From CBIFVZ01 sp966185765 (lineage in GTDB: Bacteria; Pseudomonadota; Gammaproteobacteria; Enterobacterales; Enterobacteriaceae): a DNA stretch of 13,219 nucleotides. Both the position numbers and the translations under genes were made by a program. Positions 7,546 through 12,976 of this stretch are shown one piece after another (the first letter of the stretch is position 1; the number at the start of each line of letters is the position of its first letter). The stretch covers positions 1-13,219 of the forward strand of contig CBIFVZ010000092.1 in the NCBI GenBank assembly GCA_966185765.1. Reading direction: 5' to 3'. The notes under the pieces were generated by a model. It did not search any database. It saw nothing but the letters and a program-made list of their open reading frames with translations, and had not been told where the DNA came from.

Positions 7546-7863
7546 TCAGTTACGCAGGCGCGGTGCCTGTAACTGGCGGCGGATGGTCGCCGCCAGTTCA
7601 TCAAGCGTTGGCTGTTCCGGATGCTCACCCTCATCTTCGCCACTAAGCTGTGCTTCGGCAAGATAGGTATGCACCGGGCGCCCGTCACCATCTTCCATCA
7701 CAACGTGATACCAGGGGGCCGCACGAAGCTCATCGTTAACCGCCAGTTCATCTGCGGATGGCTCTTCCAGTGAGTATTCCGGGTCAATATCGACCACAAC
7801 ACCCAGATAGCCCAGCAAAGAATGACGCACCTGCTGACCAATACCGAATTTGCTGGCAATCAT
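7546..7863 (-). CDS. hspQ: HspQ, heat-shock modulator of Lon protease
   Basis: HspQ (YccV) is a small cytoplasmic heat-shock protein. It was first described as binding hemimethylated DNA and affecting DnaA stability, and later as a Lon substrate that enhances Lon activity toward specific targets in Yersinia. The 105-residue product equals E. coli in length. Its YccV fold is clear: KFGIGQQVRHSLLGYLGVVVDIDP, then LRAAPWYHVVMEDGDG and HTYLAEAQL, ending in QLQAPRLRN. A GTG two codons upstream is in frame, but ATG 7863 is chosen because GGAGGTGA lies directly before it and the family starts MIASKFG. A sigma-32 promoter lies upstream, in the gap after rlmI. Confidence 0.96.
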   Translation of the reverse strand: MIASKFGIGQQVRHSLLGYLGVVVDIDPEYSLEEPSADELAVNDELRAAPWYHVVMEDGDGRPVHTYLAEAQLSGEDEGEHPEQPTLDELAATIRRQLQAPRLRN

Positions 7864-7896
7864 AATCACCTCCCAAAAACGCCACTTCTGCCACCG

Positions 7897-7925
7897 ATAT
7901 GGAGGCGAAAGCCGCTGTTTTCAAG
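7897..7925 (-). promoter_or_regulatory. Sigma-32 heat-shock promoter of hspQ
   Basis: On the minus strand CTTGAAA (7919-7925) is a perfect sigma-32 -35 element. It is followed after 14 bp by CTCCATAT (7897-7904), 7 of 8 matches to the -10 consensus CCCCATnT. It lies about 35 bp before the hspQ start and agrees with heat induction of hspQ in E. coli. Confidence 0.85.
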
Positions 7926-7960
7926 TTACTGCGTGTCCTTCTGCTCTCATCGAGGAGAAG

Positions 7961-9151
7961 TTACATCACGCGGCAGGCGAAGCCTTTCAGATACAGCCCT
8001 TCCGGATAGGATGCAATAACCGGATGGTCGGCAGCCTGACGAAACTGTTCTATAAATTGTACATCACGACCGGCATCAACGGCGGCATCTGCCACAATTT
8101 TCTGGAATAAATCGTTGGTCATCAGCCCGGAGCAGGAAAATGTCAGCAGCACCCCGCCTGGGTTAAGTAGCTGCAATGCCAGCATGTTAATGTCTTTGTA
8201 GCCGCGACAGGCGCCCATCAGCTGATTTTTATTCTCAACAAATTTGGGAGGATCCATGACGATAACATCAAACATCTCTCCCTGGTCACGGTAGCGGCGC
8301 AGCAGTTTGAAGACGTCATCACGCACGAACTCGGCTTTGCTGCTATCGAGCTGGTTAAGCTCAACATTCTGGCGTGCCACATCCAGGGCTTCCGCCGAGG
8401 TATCCACACTGATAACCTGGCGGCAGTTGCCCATCAACGCGGAAACCGCAAAACCGCCGGTATAGGAAAAACAGTTCAGCACGCGCTTATCTTCAACATA
8501 ACGGCGCGTTGCGAGACGACTATCACGCTGGTCAAGGTAGTAACCGGTTTTGTGGCCGCCTTTGATATCAACCAGCAGTTTCATACCGTGCTCTTCAATG
8601 GGCAGCAGCGCTGGCGGCAATTCACCACTGACCGGTCCCTGTGCTAATTCCAGACCCTCTTTTTTACGTACTGCGACATCGGAGCGGTCATAAATACTGC
8701 ACTGCGGATAGCATTGCTTCAGCGCACTCAGCAGCGCCGGGCGCTGGTACTCAGCACCGGCAGATAAGAGCTGCAGGACAAGAAAGTTGCCAAAGCGGTC
8801 AATCGTTATGCCAGGCAGTCCGTCGGATTCCCCGGCAATCAGACGATAACTGTCAAGGCCATCACGCTGTGCCAACCAGTCGCGCCACTGTTGTGCGCGC
8901 TGTAAGCGGCGCACGAAGAAATTGATATCAATATTCTCGGCAGCATCGAAGGTCCAGACACGAGCGCGAATCTGCGAGCTGGGGGACCAGGCGGCGCGAG
9001 CCAGCCAGTTTCCTTTGCTATCGACAACGTCTACGGTTTCGCCGCTGTTGGCTTTGCCTTCTACGTGTGCGATGGCCCCGGAAAAGACCCAGGGATGGCG
9101 GCGCAGTAACGATTTCTCGCGCCCTTTGGCTAATACTAAACGTACGCTCAT
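7961..9151 (-). CDS. rlmI: RlmI, 23S rRNA m5C1962 methyltransferase
   Basis: RlmI (YccW) uses S-adenosylmethionine to methylate C5 of cytosine 1962 in 23S rRNA. The 396 residues equal the E. coli enzyme. An N-terminal PUA domain (about 2-80, starting MSVRLVLAKGREKSLLRRHPW) precedes a middle domain with SYRLIAGESDGLPGITIDRFG. The Rossmann methyltransferase domain follows, with the SAM-binding region VLNCFSYTGGFAVSAL, motif IV DPPKF (D300 to F304) and motif VI FSCSG, whose C340 is the expected catalytic cysteine. It is divergent from acyP across 97 bp and upstream of hspQ on the same strand, though hspQ has its own promoter. Confidence 0.97.
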   Translation of the reverse strand: MSVRLVLAKGREKSLLRRHPWVFSGAIAHVEGKANSGETVDVVDSKGNWLARAAWSPSSQIRARVWTFDAAENIDINFFVRRLQRAQQWRDWLAQRDGLDSYRLIAGESDGLPGITIDRFGNFLVLQLLSAGAEYQRPALLSALKQCYPQCSIYDRSDVAVRKKEGLELAQGPVSGELPPALLPIEEHGMKLLVDIKGGHKTGYYLDQRDSRLATRRYVEDKRVLNCFSYTGGFAVSALMGNCRQVISVDTSAEALDVARQNVELNQLDSSKAEFVRDDVFKLLRRYRDQGEMFDVIVMDPPKFVENKNQLMGACRGYKDINMLALQLLNPGGVLLTFSCSGLMTNDLFQKIVADAAVDAGRDVQFIEQFRQAADHPVIASYPEGLYLKGFACRVM

Positions 9152-9248
9152 AATTTGCTATGCTGCGAAGAAATGATAAAGGGGCGCTATTTTCCCGACT
9201 TAGTGGGGCAATTGCAATCTAAGGCGCACAACACGGAGGCACAAACGC

Positions 9249-9527
9249 ATGTCTGTATGTACTATCGCCTGGGTTTATGGAATGGTCCAGGGCGTGGGAT
9301 TTCGCTACAACACGCAGCAGGAGGCGCGTCGTTTAGGTTTAAGCGGGTATGCCCGTAATCTTGACGACGGCAGTGTAGAAGTAGTGGCCTGCGGCGAGCA
9401 GGCGCAGGTTGATGCGCTCATTACCTGGTTAAAAGCAGGCGGCCCACGCAGTGCCCGGGTTGAAAAGGTGCTGACTGAGCCGCACCGGCTTCAAAAACCG
9501 TTAACGAGTTTTGATATTCGCTATTAA
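9249..9527 (+). CDS. acyP: AcyP, acylphosphatase
   Basis: Acylphosphatase hydrolyses carboxyl-phosphate bonds of small acyl phosphates in the cytoplasm. At 92 residues it has the family's usual length. The acylphosphatase signatures VYGMVQGVGFRYNTQ (catalytic R19) and GYARNLDDGSVEVVACG (catalytic N37) are intact, followed by GGPRSARVEKV. GGAGG (9235-9239) lies 9 nt before the ATG. The C-terminal end (TSFDIRY) differs from E. coli. The gene converges on tusE with a 4-bp overlap: the TAA stops of both genes share TTAA. Confidence 0.95.
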   Translation: MSVCTIAWVYGMVQGVGFRYNTQQEARRLGLSGYARNLDDGSVEVVACGEQAQVDALITWLKAGGPRSARVEKVLTEPHRLQKPLTSFDIRY

Positions 9528-9853
9528 ATGCATTTCACCGGTTTAGGCAGGCCGGCAATTTTTGTCGCCTGTTTGGCTGGGCCTTTAGGGAACAGGCGGT
9601 AAAGGTAGCGGCTGTTTCCTTTCTCTTCGCCAAACTTGTTCGCCATGGCTTTGACCAGCATACGGATGGCCGGAGAGGTATTAAATTCCAGATAAAAATC
9701 GCGCACGAACCGCACTACTTCCCAGTGCTCAGGCGAGAGAATAATCGCTTCTTTTTCGGCAATATGTACCGCCAGTGCTTCGTTCCACTCGTGGCTATTT
9801 TTCAGATAGCCGTCGCTATCAGTCTCAATTTCTTTGCCTTCAAACATCAACAT
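9524..9853 (-). CDS. tusE: TusE, sulfur carrier for tRNA 2-thiolation
   Basis: TusE (YccK, DsrC family) receives persulfide sulfur from the TusBCD complex and passes it to MnmA for 2-thiouridine formation at U34 of tRNA. The 109 residues equal E. coli. The family core SPEHWEVVRFVRDFYLEFNTSP, AMANKFGEEKGNSRYLYRLFPKGP and the C-terminal KPVKCI are present, with the sulfur-carrying cysteine at C108, next to the last residue. ATG 9853 gives the family start MLxFEGKEIET. It is downstream of yccA on the same strand but separated from it by a strong terminator, so it probably has its own promoter. Confidence 0.96.
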   Translation of the reverse strand: MLMFEGKEIETDSDGYLKNSHEWNEALAVHIAEKEAIILSPEHWEVVRFVRDFYLEFNTSPAIRMLVKAMANKFGEEKGNSRYLYRLFPKGPAKQATKIAGLPKPVKCI

Positions 9854-9904
9854 TACAATCTGTCCGTTACCTGAAACGCCGGGCAGTGTAGCAAATTTCC
9901 ACGC

Positions 9905-9939
9905 ACCATAAAAACAAAGCCCCGCAGAGTGCGGGGCTT
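9905..9939 (-). terminator. Terminator of yccA
   Basis: On the minus strand GCCCCGC (pairing arm at 9931-9937) and GCGGGGC (9919-9925) form a 7-bp GC stem with a 5-nt loop. The stem is extended by AA/TT and followed by TTTGTTTTTATG. It starts about 20 bp after the yccA stop and fits an intrinsic terminator isolating yccA from tusE. Confidence 0.88.
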
Positions 9940-9958
9940 GTGCAGGGCAAAGAAAGAA

Positions 9959-10618
9959 TCAGTCGCGGCTGGCGAAGCCCAGAATACTGAGCAGACTCAC
10001 AAAAATGTTGTACAGCGACACATACAGGCTCACGGTTGCGCGAATATAGTTCGTTTCGCCGCCGTGAATGATGTTGCTGGTTTCATACAAGATGGCGCCG
10101 GATGAAATCAGGATAAACAGCGCGCTAATCGCCAGGTGCAGTGCCGGGATTTGCAGGAAGATGTTAGCCACCATGCCAATCAGCACCACCACAATGCCCG
10201 CCATCAGCATGCCGCCGAGGAAGGACATGTCTTTACGGGTAGTCAGGACATAGGCTGAGCAGCAAAAGAACACCAGGGCGGTGCCGCCCAGCGCCAGGGC
10301 GATAACATCGCCCATGCCAGCAGACAGGAAGCTATTGAGTATCGGGCCGAGGATGTAGCCCAGAAAACCGGTAAAGGCGAAAGCAGCCAGAATCCCACTG
10401 GGTTTATTGGCAAGGCGGTAGGTCAGGAACATCAACCCGTACATACCAACCAGCGTAAGAATCAGGCCCGGAGAAGGCAGCATAAGTACCGTGCTTGCCG
10501 TCGCCGTAATAGCAGAAAACGCTAGCGTCAGGCCCAGTAAAAAATAGGTATTGCGTAGCACCTTGTTGGTGCTCAGCAGCGAGGTGCGGTCTTGCGAAGA
10601 GGTAATGATGCGATCCAT
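9959..10618 (-). CDS. yccA: YccA, inner membrane modulator of FtsH protease
   Basis: YccA is a BAX-inhibitor-1-family inner membrane protein with about seven transmembrane helices. In E. coli it is a substrate and inhibitor of FtsH and thereby protects jammed SecY translocators from degradation. The 219 residues equal E. coli. A short cytoplasmic N-terminus (MDRIITSSQDRTSLLSTNKV) leads into seven hydrophobic segments. Conserved blocks include TASTVLMLPSPGLILTLVG, FAFTGFLGYILGPILNSF and CCSAYVLTTRKDMSFLGG. The C-terminal ETSNIIHGGETNYIRATVSL ends the series. ATG 10618 matches the family start. The upstream CpxR box implies envelope-stress control, and the gene ends at its own terminator. Confidence 0.97.
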   Translation of the reverse strand: MDRIITSSQDRTSLLSTNKVLRNTYFLLGLTLAFSAITATASTVLMLPSPGLILTLVGMYGLMFLTYRLANKPSGILAAFAFTGFLGYILGPILNSFLSAGMGDVIALALGGTALVFFCCSAYVLTTRKDMSFLGGMLMAGIVVVLIGMVANIFLQIPALHLAISALFILISSGAILYETSNIIHGGETNYIRATVSLYVSLYNIFVSLLSILGFASRD

Positions 10619-10665
10619 TAGTCACTCTCTTAAGTAAAAAGGACAGGTGAAATCAATTTTTGAGC

Positions 10666-10671
10666 ATAATA
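10666..10671 (-). promoter_or_regulatory. Probable -10 element of the yccA promoter
   Basis: TATTAT on the minus strand lies about 48 bp before the yccA start. No good -35 is seen at 16-18 bp, which is common for activator-dependent promoters and fits the CpxR box just upstream. The 326 bp between yccA and serT otherwise hold the hairpin region (10740-10770) and the serT promoter, with no gene. Confidence 0.45.
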
Positions 10672-10696
10672 AGGGGCGTGCAGAGGGGGAAGGGGG

Positions 10697-10711
10697 TTTA
10701 CCCATCTTTAC
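10697..10711 (-). promoter_or_regulatory. CpxR box upstream of yccA
   Basis: The minus strand reads GTAAA-GATGG-GTAAA, a perfect match to the CpxR consensus GTAAA-N5-GTAAA. It lies about 45 bp upstream of the start expected from the -10 at 10666-10671, a position suited to activation. yccA is a known Cpx target in E. coli. Confidence 0.85.
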
Positions 10712-10739
10712 GCTATAATCCACGGGGTTACGGTATGTT

Positions 10740-10770
10740 GCGGTCTACCTGTTACACCGCGCGATGCGGT
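10740..10770 (+). other. Mutually exclusive hairpin arms between yccA and serT
   Basis: GCGGT (10740-10744), ACCGC (10756-10760) and GCGGT (10766-10770) allow the middle arm to pair with either the first or the last copy. The second option forms a compact stem with loop GCGAT. T-rich TTTTCTTTTT follows at 10790-10799, and a TATAAT lies upstream at 10714-10719. Arrangements like this occur in attenuators, but transcription here is unproven and no -35 fits the TATAAT. Confidence 0.3.
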
Positions 10771-10905
10771 TTGCATTTTCACCCGCTGACTTTTCTTTTT
10801 GCGTCATGCGTACCCTGTTAATGATGAAAGCCTGTACAAAATGGTGTTATTTCAGGCAAATAAATCGCGTTTGCTGCTTTTTCAGGCAATTGAATTAATT
10901 CATGC

Positions 10906-10934
10906 TTTACAGGAGGCAACGGGATGTTTATAGT
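10906..10934 (+). promoter_or_regulatory. serT promoter
   Basis: TTTACA (10906-10911) and TATAGT (10929-10934) are spaced by exactly 17 bp. An AT-rich, UP-element-like stretch (about 10889-10900) lies upstream, and a GC-rich discriminator TCGCGGC (10935-10941) lies downstream. Such discriminators are typical of stringently controlled stable-RNA promoters. The predicted start is only about 3-4 nt before the mature tRNA end. Confidence 0.75.
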
Positions 10935-10944
10935 TCGCGGCATT

Positions 10945-11032
10945 GGAAGTGTGGCCGAGCGGTTGAAGGCACCGGTCTTGAAAACCGGCGAGGGGAAACC
11001 CTCCCAGAGTTCGAATCTCTGCGCTTCCGCCA
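10945..11032 (+). tRNA. serT: tRNA-Ser(UGA)
   Basis: This 88-nt class II tRNA has an acceptor stem GGAAGTG/CGCTTCC, discriminator G and encoded CCA (11030-11032). The D-arm contains GCCGAGCGGTTGAAGGC, the anticodon stem is CCGGT/ACCGG, and the anticodon TGA is at 10979-10981. A long variable arm (GAGGG/CCCTC) and a T-arm with GTTCGAATC complete it. It nearly matches E. coli serT, differing mainly in the variable arm. It decodes UCA and other UCN serine codons. It is transcribed from its own promoter and ends at a strong terminator. The integrase remnant just downstream shows that its 3' end has served as an integration site. Confidence 0.98.
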
Positions 11033-11040
11033 TATTAAAG

Positions 11041-11070
11041 AAGGGGTTAGCTTAGGCTAACCCCTTTTTG
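11041..11070 (+). terminator. serT terminator
   Basis: AAGGGGTTAGC (11041-11051) pairs perfectly with GCTAACCCCTT (11056-11066) around loop TTAG, followed by TTTTTGCTTTTT. This is a textbook intrinsic terminator 9 bp after the tRNA CCA end. Confidence 0.93.
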
Positions 11071-11093
11071 CTTTTTGATTCATATAACGTTCG

Positions 11094-11115
11094 TAGAATA
11101 TCCTCATAGAATATC
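11094..11115. repeat. Short direct repeat beside the integrase remnant
   Basis: TAGAATATC occurs at 11094-11102 and again at 11107-11115, a 13-bp period. The second copy overlaps the last codons and stop of the integrase remnant. Short tandem repeats beside an integrase can be recombinase arm sites, but two copies are too few to be sure. Confidence 0.4.
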
Positions 11116-11289
11116 TTTCTTGATAAGCGGCGCGTTGAGCGTGGGCGTTACCTTCACTTTTCTGTCGTATACGAGAACTTGCCCTTCAGTTTTGTGGCCG
11201 CTGAAAAGCTGTTTGTCTCTGCTGCTTCCCTCACAATCTGATATCGCCCTAGCCTTGAGGTCGTGAAATGTATTCGGGGTCAGGGTCAT
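11104..11289 (-). pseudogene. C-terminal remnant of a tyrosine-recombinase (phage/island) integrase
   Basis: About 58 residues match the C-terminal end of tyrosine-recombinase integrases. They read TPNTFHDLKARAISDCEG, then DKQLFSGHKTEGQVLVYDRKVKV. The HDLK element (the His-x-Leu-Arg/Lys box), the downstream SGH histidine and the nucleophile tyrosine in VYDRK are all recognisable. A full integrase is about 320-420 residues. Here the frame meets TGA three codons before the first ATG and no integrase-like sequence lies beyond, so the N-terminal 80-85 percent is gone. It sits 34 bp after the serT terminator stem and reads toward the tRNA, as expected for the edge of a decayed integrated element. 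Confidence 0.75.
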
Positions 11290-11455
11290 ATGAAGTCATT
11301 ACTAATATCGCGGTGTGTTAATCGACGGGGAGCAGGTCATAACTTCGTCATTTAACTTCTCTTCATGAAATGTGATGAGGTATGAATCGCCAGGAAGTTT
11401 AGATTCAATTCGTGAAAACGCTAACATTCATTTGCATACATACTTGATGGGCACG

Positions 11456-11710
11456 CTACTGTCTTTGCTCAATTTTTCCCATAAGTGTTCTGAGCATTTG
11501 AATAGCCAACCAAATTTGATCTTGTGTATCTCCATCCCACTCCGGACACATGATAAGTTCGGCTTTAAGCTGCTTTAGTCGGATATATATTGATGCTATT
11601 TCATCGCGGCCACATTGTTTAGCGATTGAAGTGATAGCGGCATCAGATAGTAGGTCATAAGGTGATAATCCTTTTCGAGCGGCTATGAAAAGGGTCGTAA
11701 GTTTATTCAT
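11456..11710 (-). CDS. Unrecognised 84-residue protein, second gene of a two-gene operon
   Basis: I do not recognise this protein. It is small and probably cytoplasmic and helical (ARKGLSPYDLLSDAAITSIAKQ; EIASIYIRLKQLKAEL; DQIWLAIQMLRTLMGKI), with one cysteine-containing stretch, LIMCPEWDGD, and no membrane segment or signal peptide. Its ATG overlaps the TGA of the upstream 189-codon gene (ATGA, 11707-11710), which strongly suggests translational coupling and a shared function. The region is richer in A+T than the backbone, in keeping with acquired DNA next to an integrase remnant. The overlap is the best evidence that the gene is real. Possibilities include an immunity or regulatory protein, but nothing in the sequence decides this. 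Confidence 0.65.
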   Translation of the reverse strand: MNKLTTLFIAARKGLSPYDLLSDAAITSIAKQCGRDEIASIYIRLKQLKAELIMCPEWDGDTQDQIWLAIQMLRTLMGKIEQRQ

Positions 11711-12276
11711 TTTTCACCTGAGTCCAAATTTCTTTGCCAGATGGTAACGTCGCTACTGGTTGCAGAAATGATAAATCTGCCATCCCATGAGTAACCAGCG
11801 CAAAGTATGTAGTCGGAAGTTAGTTTAAGACAGCCTTGTCGATGACCTGGTATAAGTGCGCTTTTCCCTGGAGGACACCACACTAGAGTTTCAATTGGCC
11901 AGTCTGAAGCTATCTGTTCAAGAGAATCACCGACAAAACTGTAGTGAGGCAATCCACCACAACACAAACCTGAGATACTTATCAATTCATCAGATAACGG
12001 GCCAATACCCTGACAAGTCAAATTGCATGGGTCATACCAGTCGCCATATTCTTCGTAATCTCTCGCTAGTTTTTCACCAGTGCTGCAGTTTATGACACTG
12101 CGGCCTGAAGATGATATGACCAGCAATAGCTCTGGCTTCTGGCGGGAGAAGCCTACTTCTGTTAACCCGCCAGTAGCTATGGTCAAGCTGGAGAATAGAG
12201 AGGGGGGACAATCAGGGAGTTCATGCAGAACTTTATTCAGTTTATCTCTGCGCTTTTTTGTGTGCAAACCAAACAT
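11707..12276 (-). CDS. Unrecognised 189-residue protein with WD-repeat-like C-terminus
   Basis: I cannot name this protein. The C-terminus, GYSWDGRFIISATSSDVTIW, has the spacing of a WD/beta-propeller blade: aromatic-Asp-Gly turn, a beta-strand, then D-V-T-I-W. Earlier, VGFSRQKPELLLVISSSGRSV and LVWCPPGKSALIPGHRQGC look like further degenerate blades. At 189 residues it is too short for a full propeller, so it would be a half-propeller, an oligomer, or only superficially similar. There is no signal peptide or membrane helix; it has at least six cysteines. The ATG has AAGGGAA just upstream and a TATAAT promoter farther out. It is the first gene of an operon with the 84-residue gene. Stand-alone propeller-like proteins in accessory islands are sometimes immunity proteins; that is inference only. 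Confidence 0.72.
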   Translation of the reverse strand: MFGLHTKKRRDKLNKVLHELPDCPPSLFSSLTIATGGLTEVGFSRQKPELLLVISSSGRSVINCSTGEKLARDYEEYGDWYDPCNLTCQGIGPLSDELISISGLCCGGLPHYSFVGDSLEQIASDWPIETLVWCPPGKSALIPGHRQGCLKLTSDYILCAGYSWDGRFIISATSSDVTIWQRNLDSGEK

Positions 12277-12318
12277 GGCATTCCCTTACGCCAAAAATCA
12301 TCATCGACAATTCAATAA

Positions 12319-12345
12319 ATTATATAGAAAGCCAGTTTTATTCAA
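12319..12345 (-). promoter_or_regulatory. Probable promoter of the two-gene accessory operon
   Basis: On the minus strand a perfect TATAAT (12319-12324) lies about 43 bp before the 189-codon gene, with TTGAAT (12340-12345) 15 bp upstream. The spacing is short, but shifting the -35 by one or two bases keeps partial matches. The surrounding DNA is AT-rich. Confidence 0.5.
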
Positions 12346-12426
12346 TGGCTACTATATGCAAATAAAATCTCTCTGGTGAATAAGAAAGAAAGGATAGTGA
12401 AGTTTGTTCACTGACATAACGCCATG

Positions 12427-12440
12427 CCCACTCATTCGGT
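12427..12440 (+). repeat. Imperfect direct repeat flanking the DUF2569-like gene, copy 1
   Basis: CCCACTCATTCGGT here recurs as CCCACTCACTCGGT at 13004-13017, with one mismatch in 14 bp. Both copies are preceded at a short distance by CCATGCC. The pair brackets the DUF2569-like gene. Confidence 0.4.
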
Positions 12441-12444
12441 TGTC

Positions 12445-12473
12445 TTTCCACTTCCATGTCTACACAGTATGAT
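12445..12473 (+). promoter_or_regulatory. Possible promoter of the DUF2569-like gene
   Basis: TTTCCA (12445-12450) and TATGAT (12468-12473) are 17 bp apart, about 33 bp before the ATG at 12506. The -10 is good (5 of 6); the -35 is weak. Confidence 0.35.
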
Positions 12474-12505
12474 GCTCATATTGACTCAAAGGGAAAGGAG
12501 TATTT

Positions 12506-12976
12506 ATGACGCGAAACTGGCGTTTGGTAGGGATAGGAGGATGGTTAAGTTTACTGGTTGCAATAGTTATCTTCACTGGTGCAATTAACGTATTCCATGC
12601 AGTTGATGGTGGTGCCTGGAAGGCAGTTGAGGCTCAGAGTCCCTCACTTCTTAAGCATACCGCATTTCAGAATTACCAAATCATGGACAGAGCCGTACAG
12701 TTCGGTGCAGGGTTGTCACTGCTCTATTGTGGATATCTTTTTTTCCGCAGGAAAGAGCCTCGTACCGTTCAATTATCGAAACTGACGATCGGTATCGTTT
12801 TTCCGGCATCAGTCATTTTCAGAGACTTATTTGCACCTTATTTCTTCCTGGGCGTCAATCTATCCCACGAAGAAACGCTAACAGAAGTAGTTCGGGTCAT
12901 GATGTGGAGTGCTGTCTGGACACTTTATTTATATCGTTCTGAGAGAGTGAAAAACACTTACATTAATGTGATTTAG
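12506..12976 (+). CDS. DUF2569-like four-helix membrane protein
   Basis: This 156-residue protein resembles the DUF2569 family, whose members include the E. coli inner membrane protein YdgK; no biochemical function is established. The family-like N-terminus GIGGWLSLLVAIVIF opens the first membrane segment (about 9-30). Further segments lie near 66-82 (FGAGLSLLYCGYLFF), 93-115 (LTIGIVFPASVIFRDLF) and 126-143. The ending YRSERVKNTYI closely resembles the conserved S-x-RVKNTF tail of the family. AAAGGAG (12494-12500) lies 5 nt before the ATG. It faces away from the two-gene operon and is flanked by a short imperfect direct repeat. The family assignment comes from remembered motifs. Confidence 0.75.
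   Translation: MTRNWRLVGIGGWLSLLVAIVIFTGAINVFHAVDGGAWKAVEAQSPSLLKHTAFQNYQIMDRAVQFGAGLSLLYCGYLFFRRKEPRTVQLSKLTIGIVFPASVIFRDLFAPYFFLGVNLSHEETLTEVVRVMMWSAVWTLYLYRSERVKNTYINVI

Noticed and set aside
7101..9151. Possible new operon linking yccU, hspQ and rlmI
   Set aside because: yccU is on the opposite strand and separated by a terminator, and hspQ has its own sigma-32 promoter; the layout matches E. coli.
10697..10719. TTTACC plus TATAAT read as a plus-strand sigma-70 promoter
   Set aside because: The spacing is only 11 bp, too short for a standard promoter. TTTAC is better explained as the CpxR box on the other strand. I keep the TATAAT only as a weak finding.
10818..11033. 71-codon minus-strand frame across serT
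   Set aside because: It runs antisense through the tRNA gene and its promoter; the tRNA structure fully explains the sequence.
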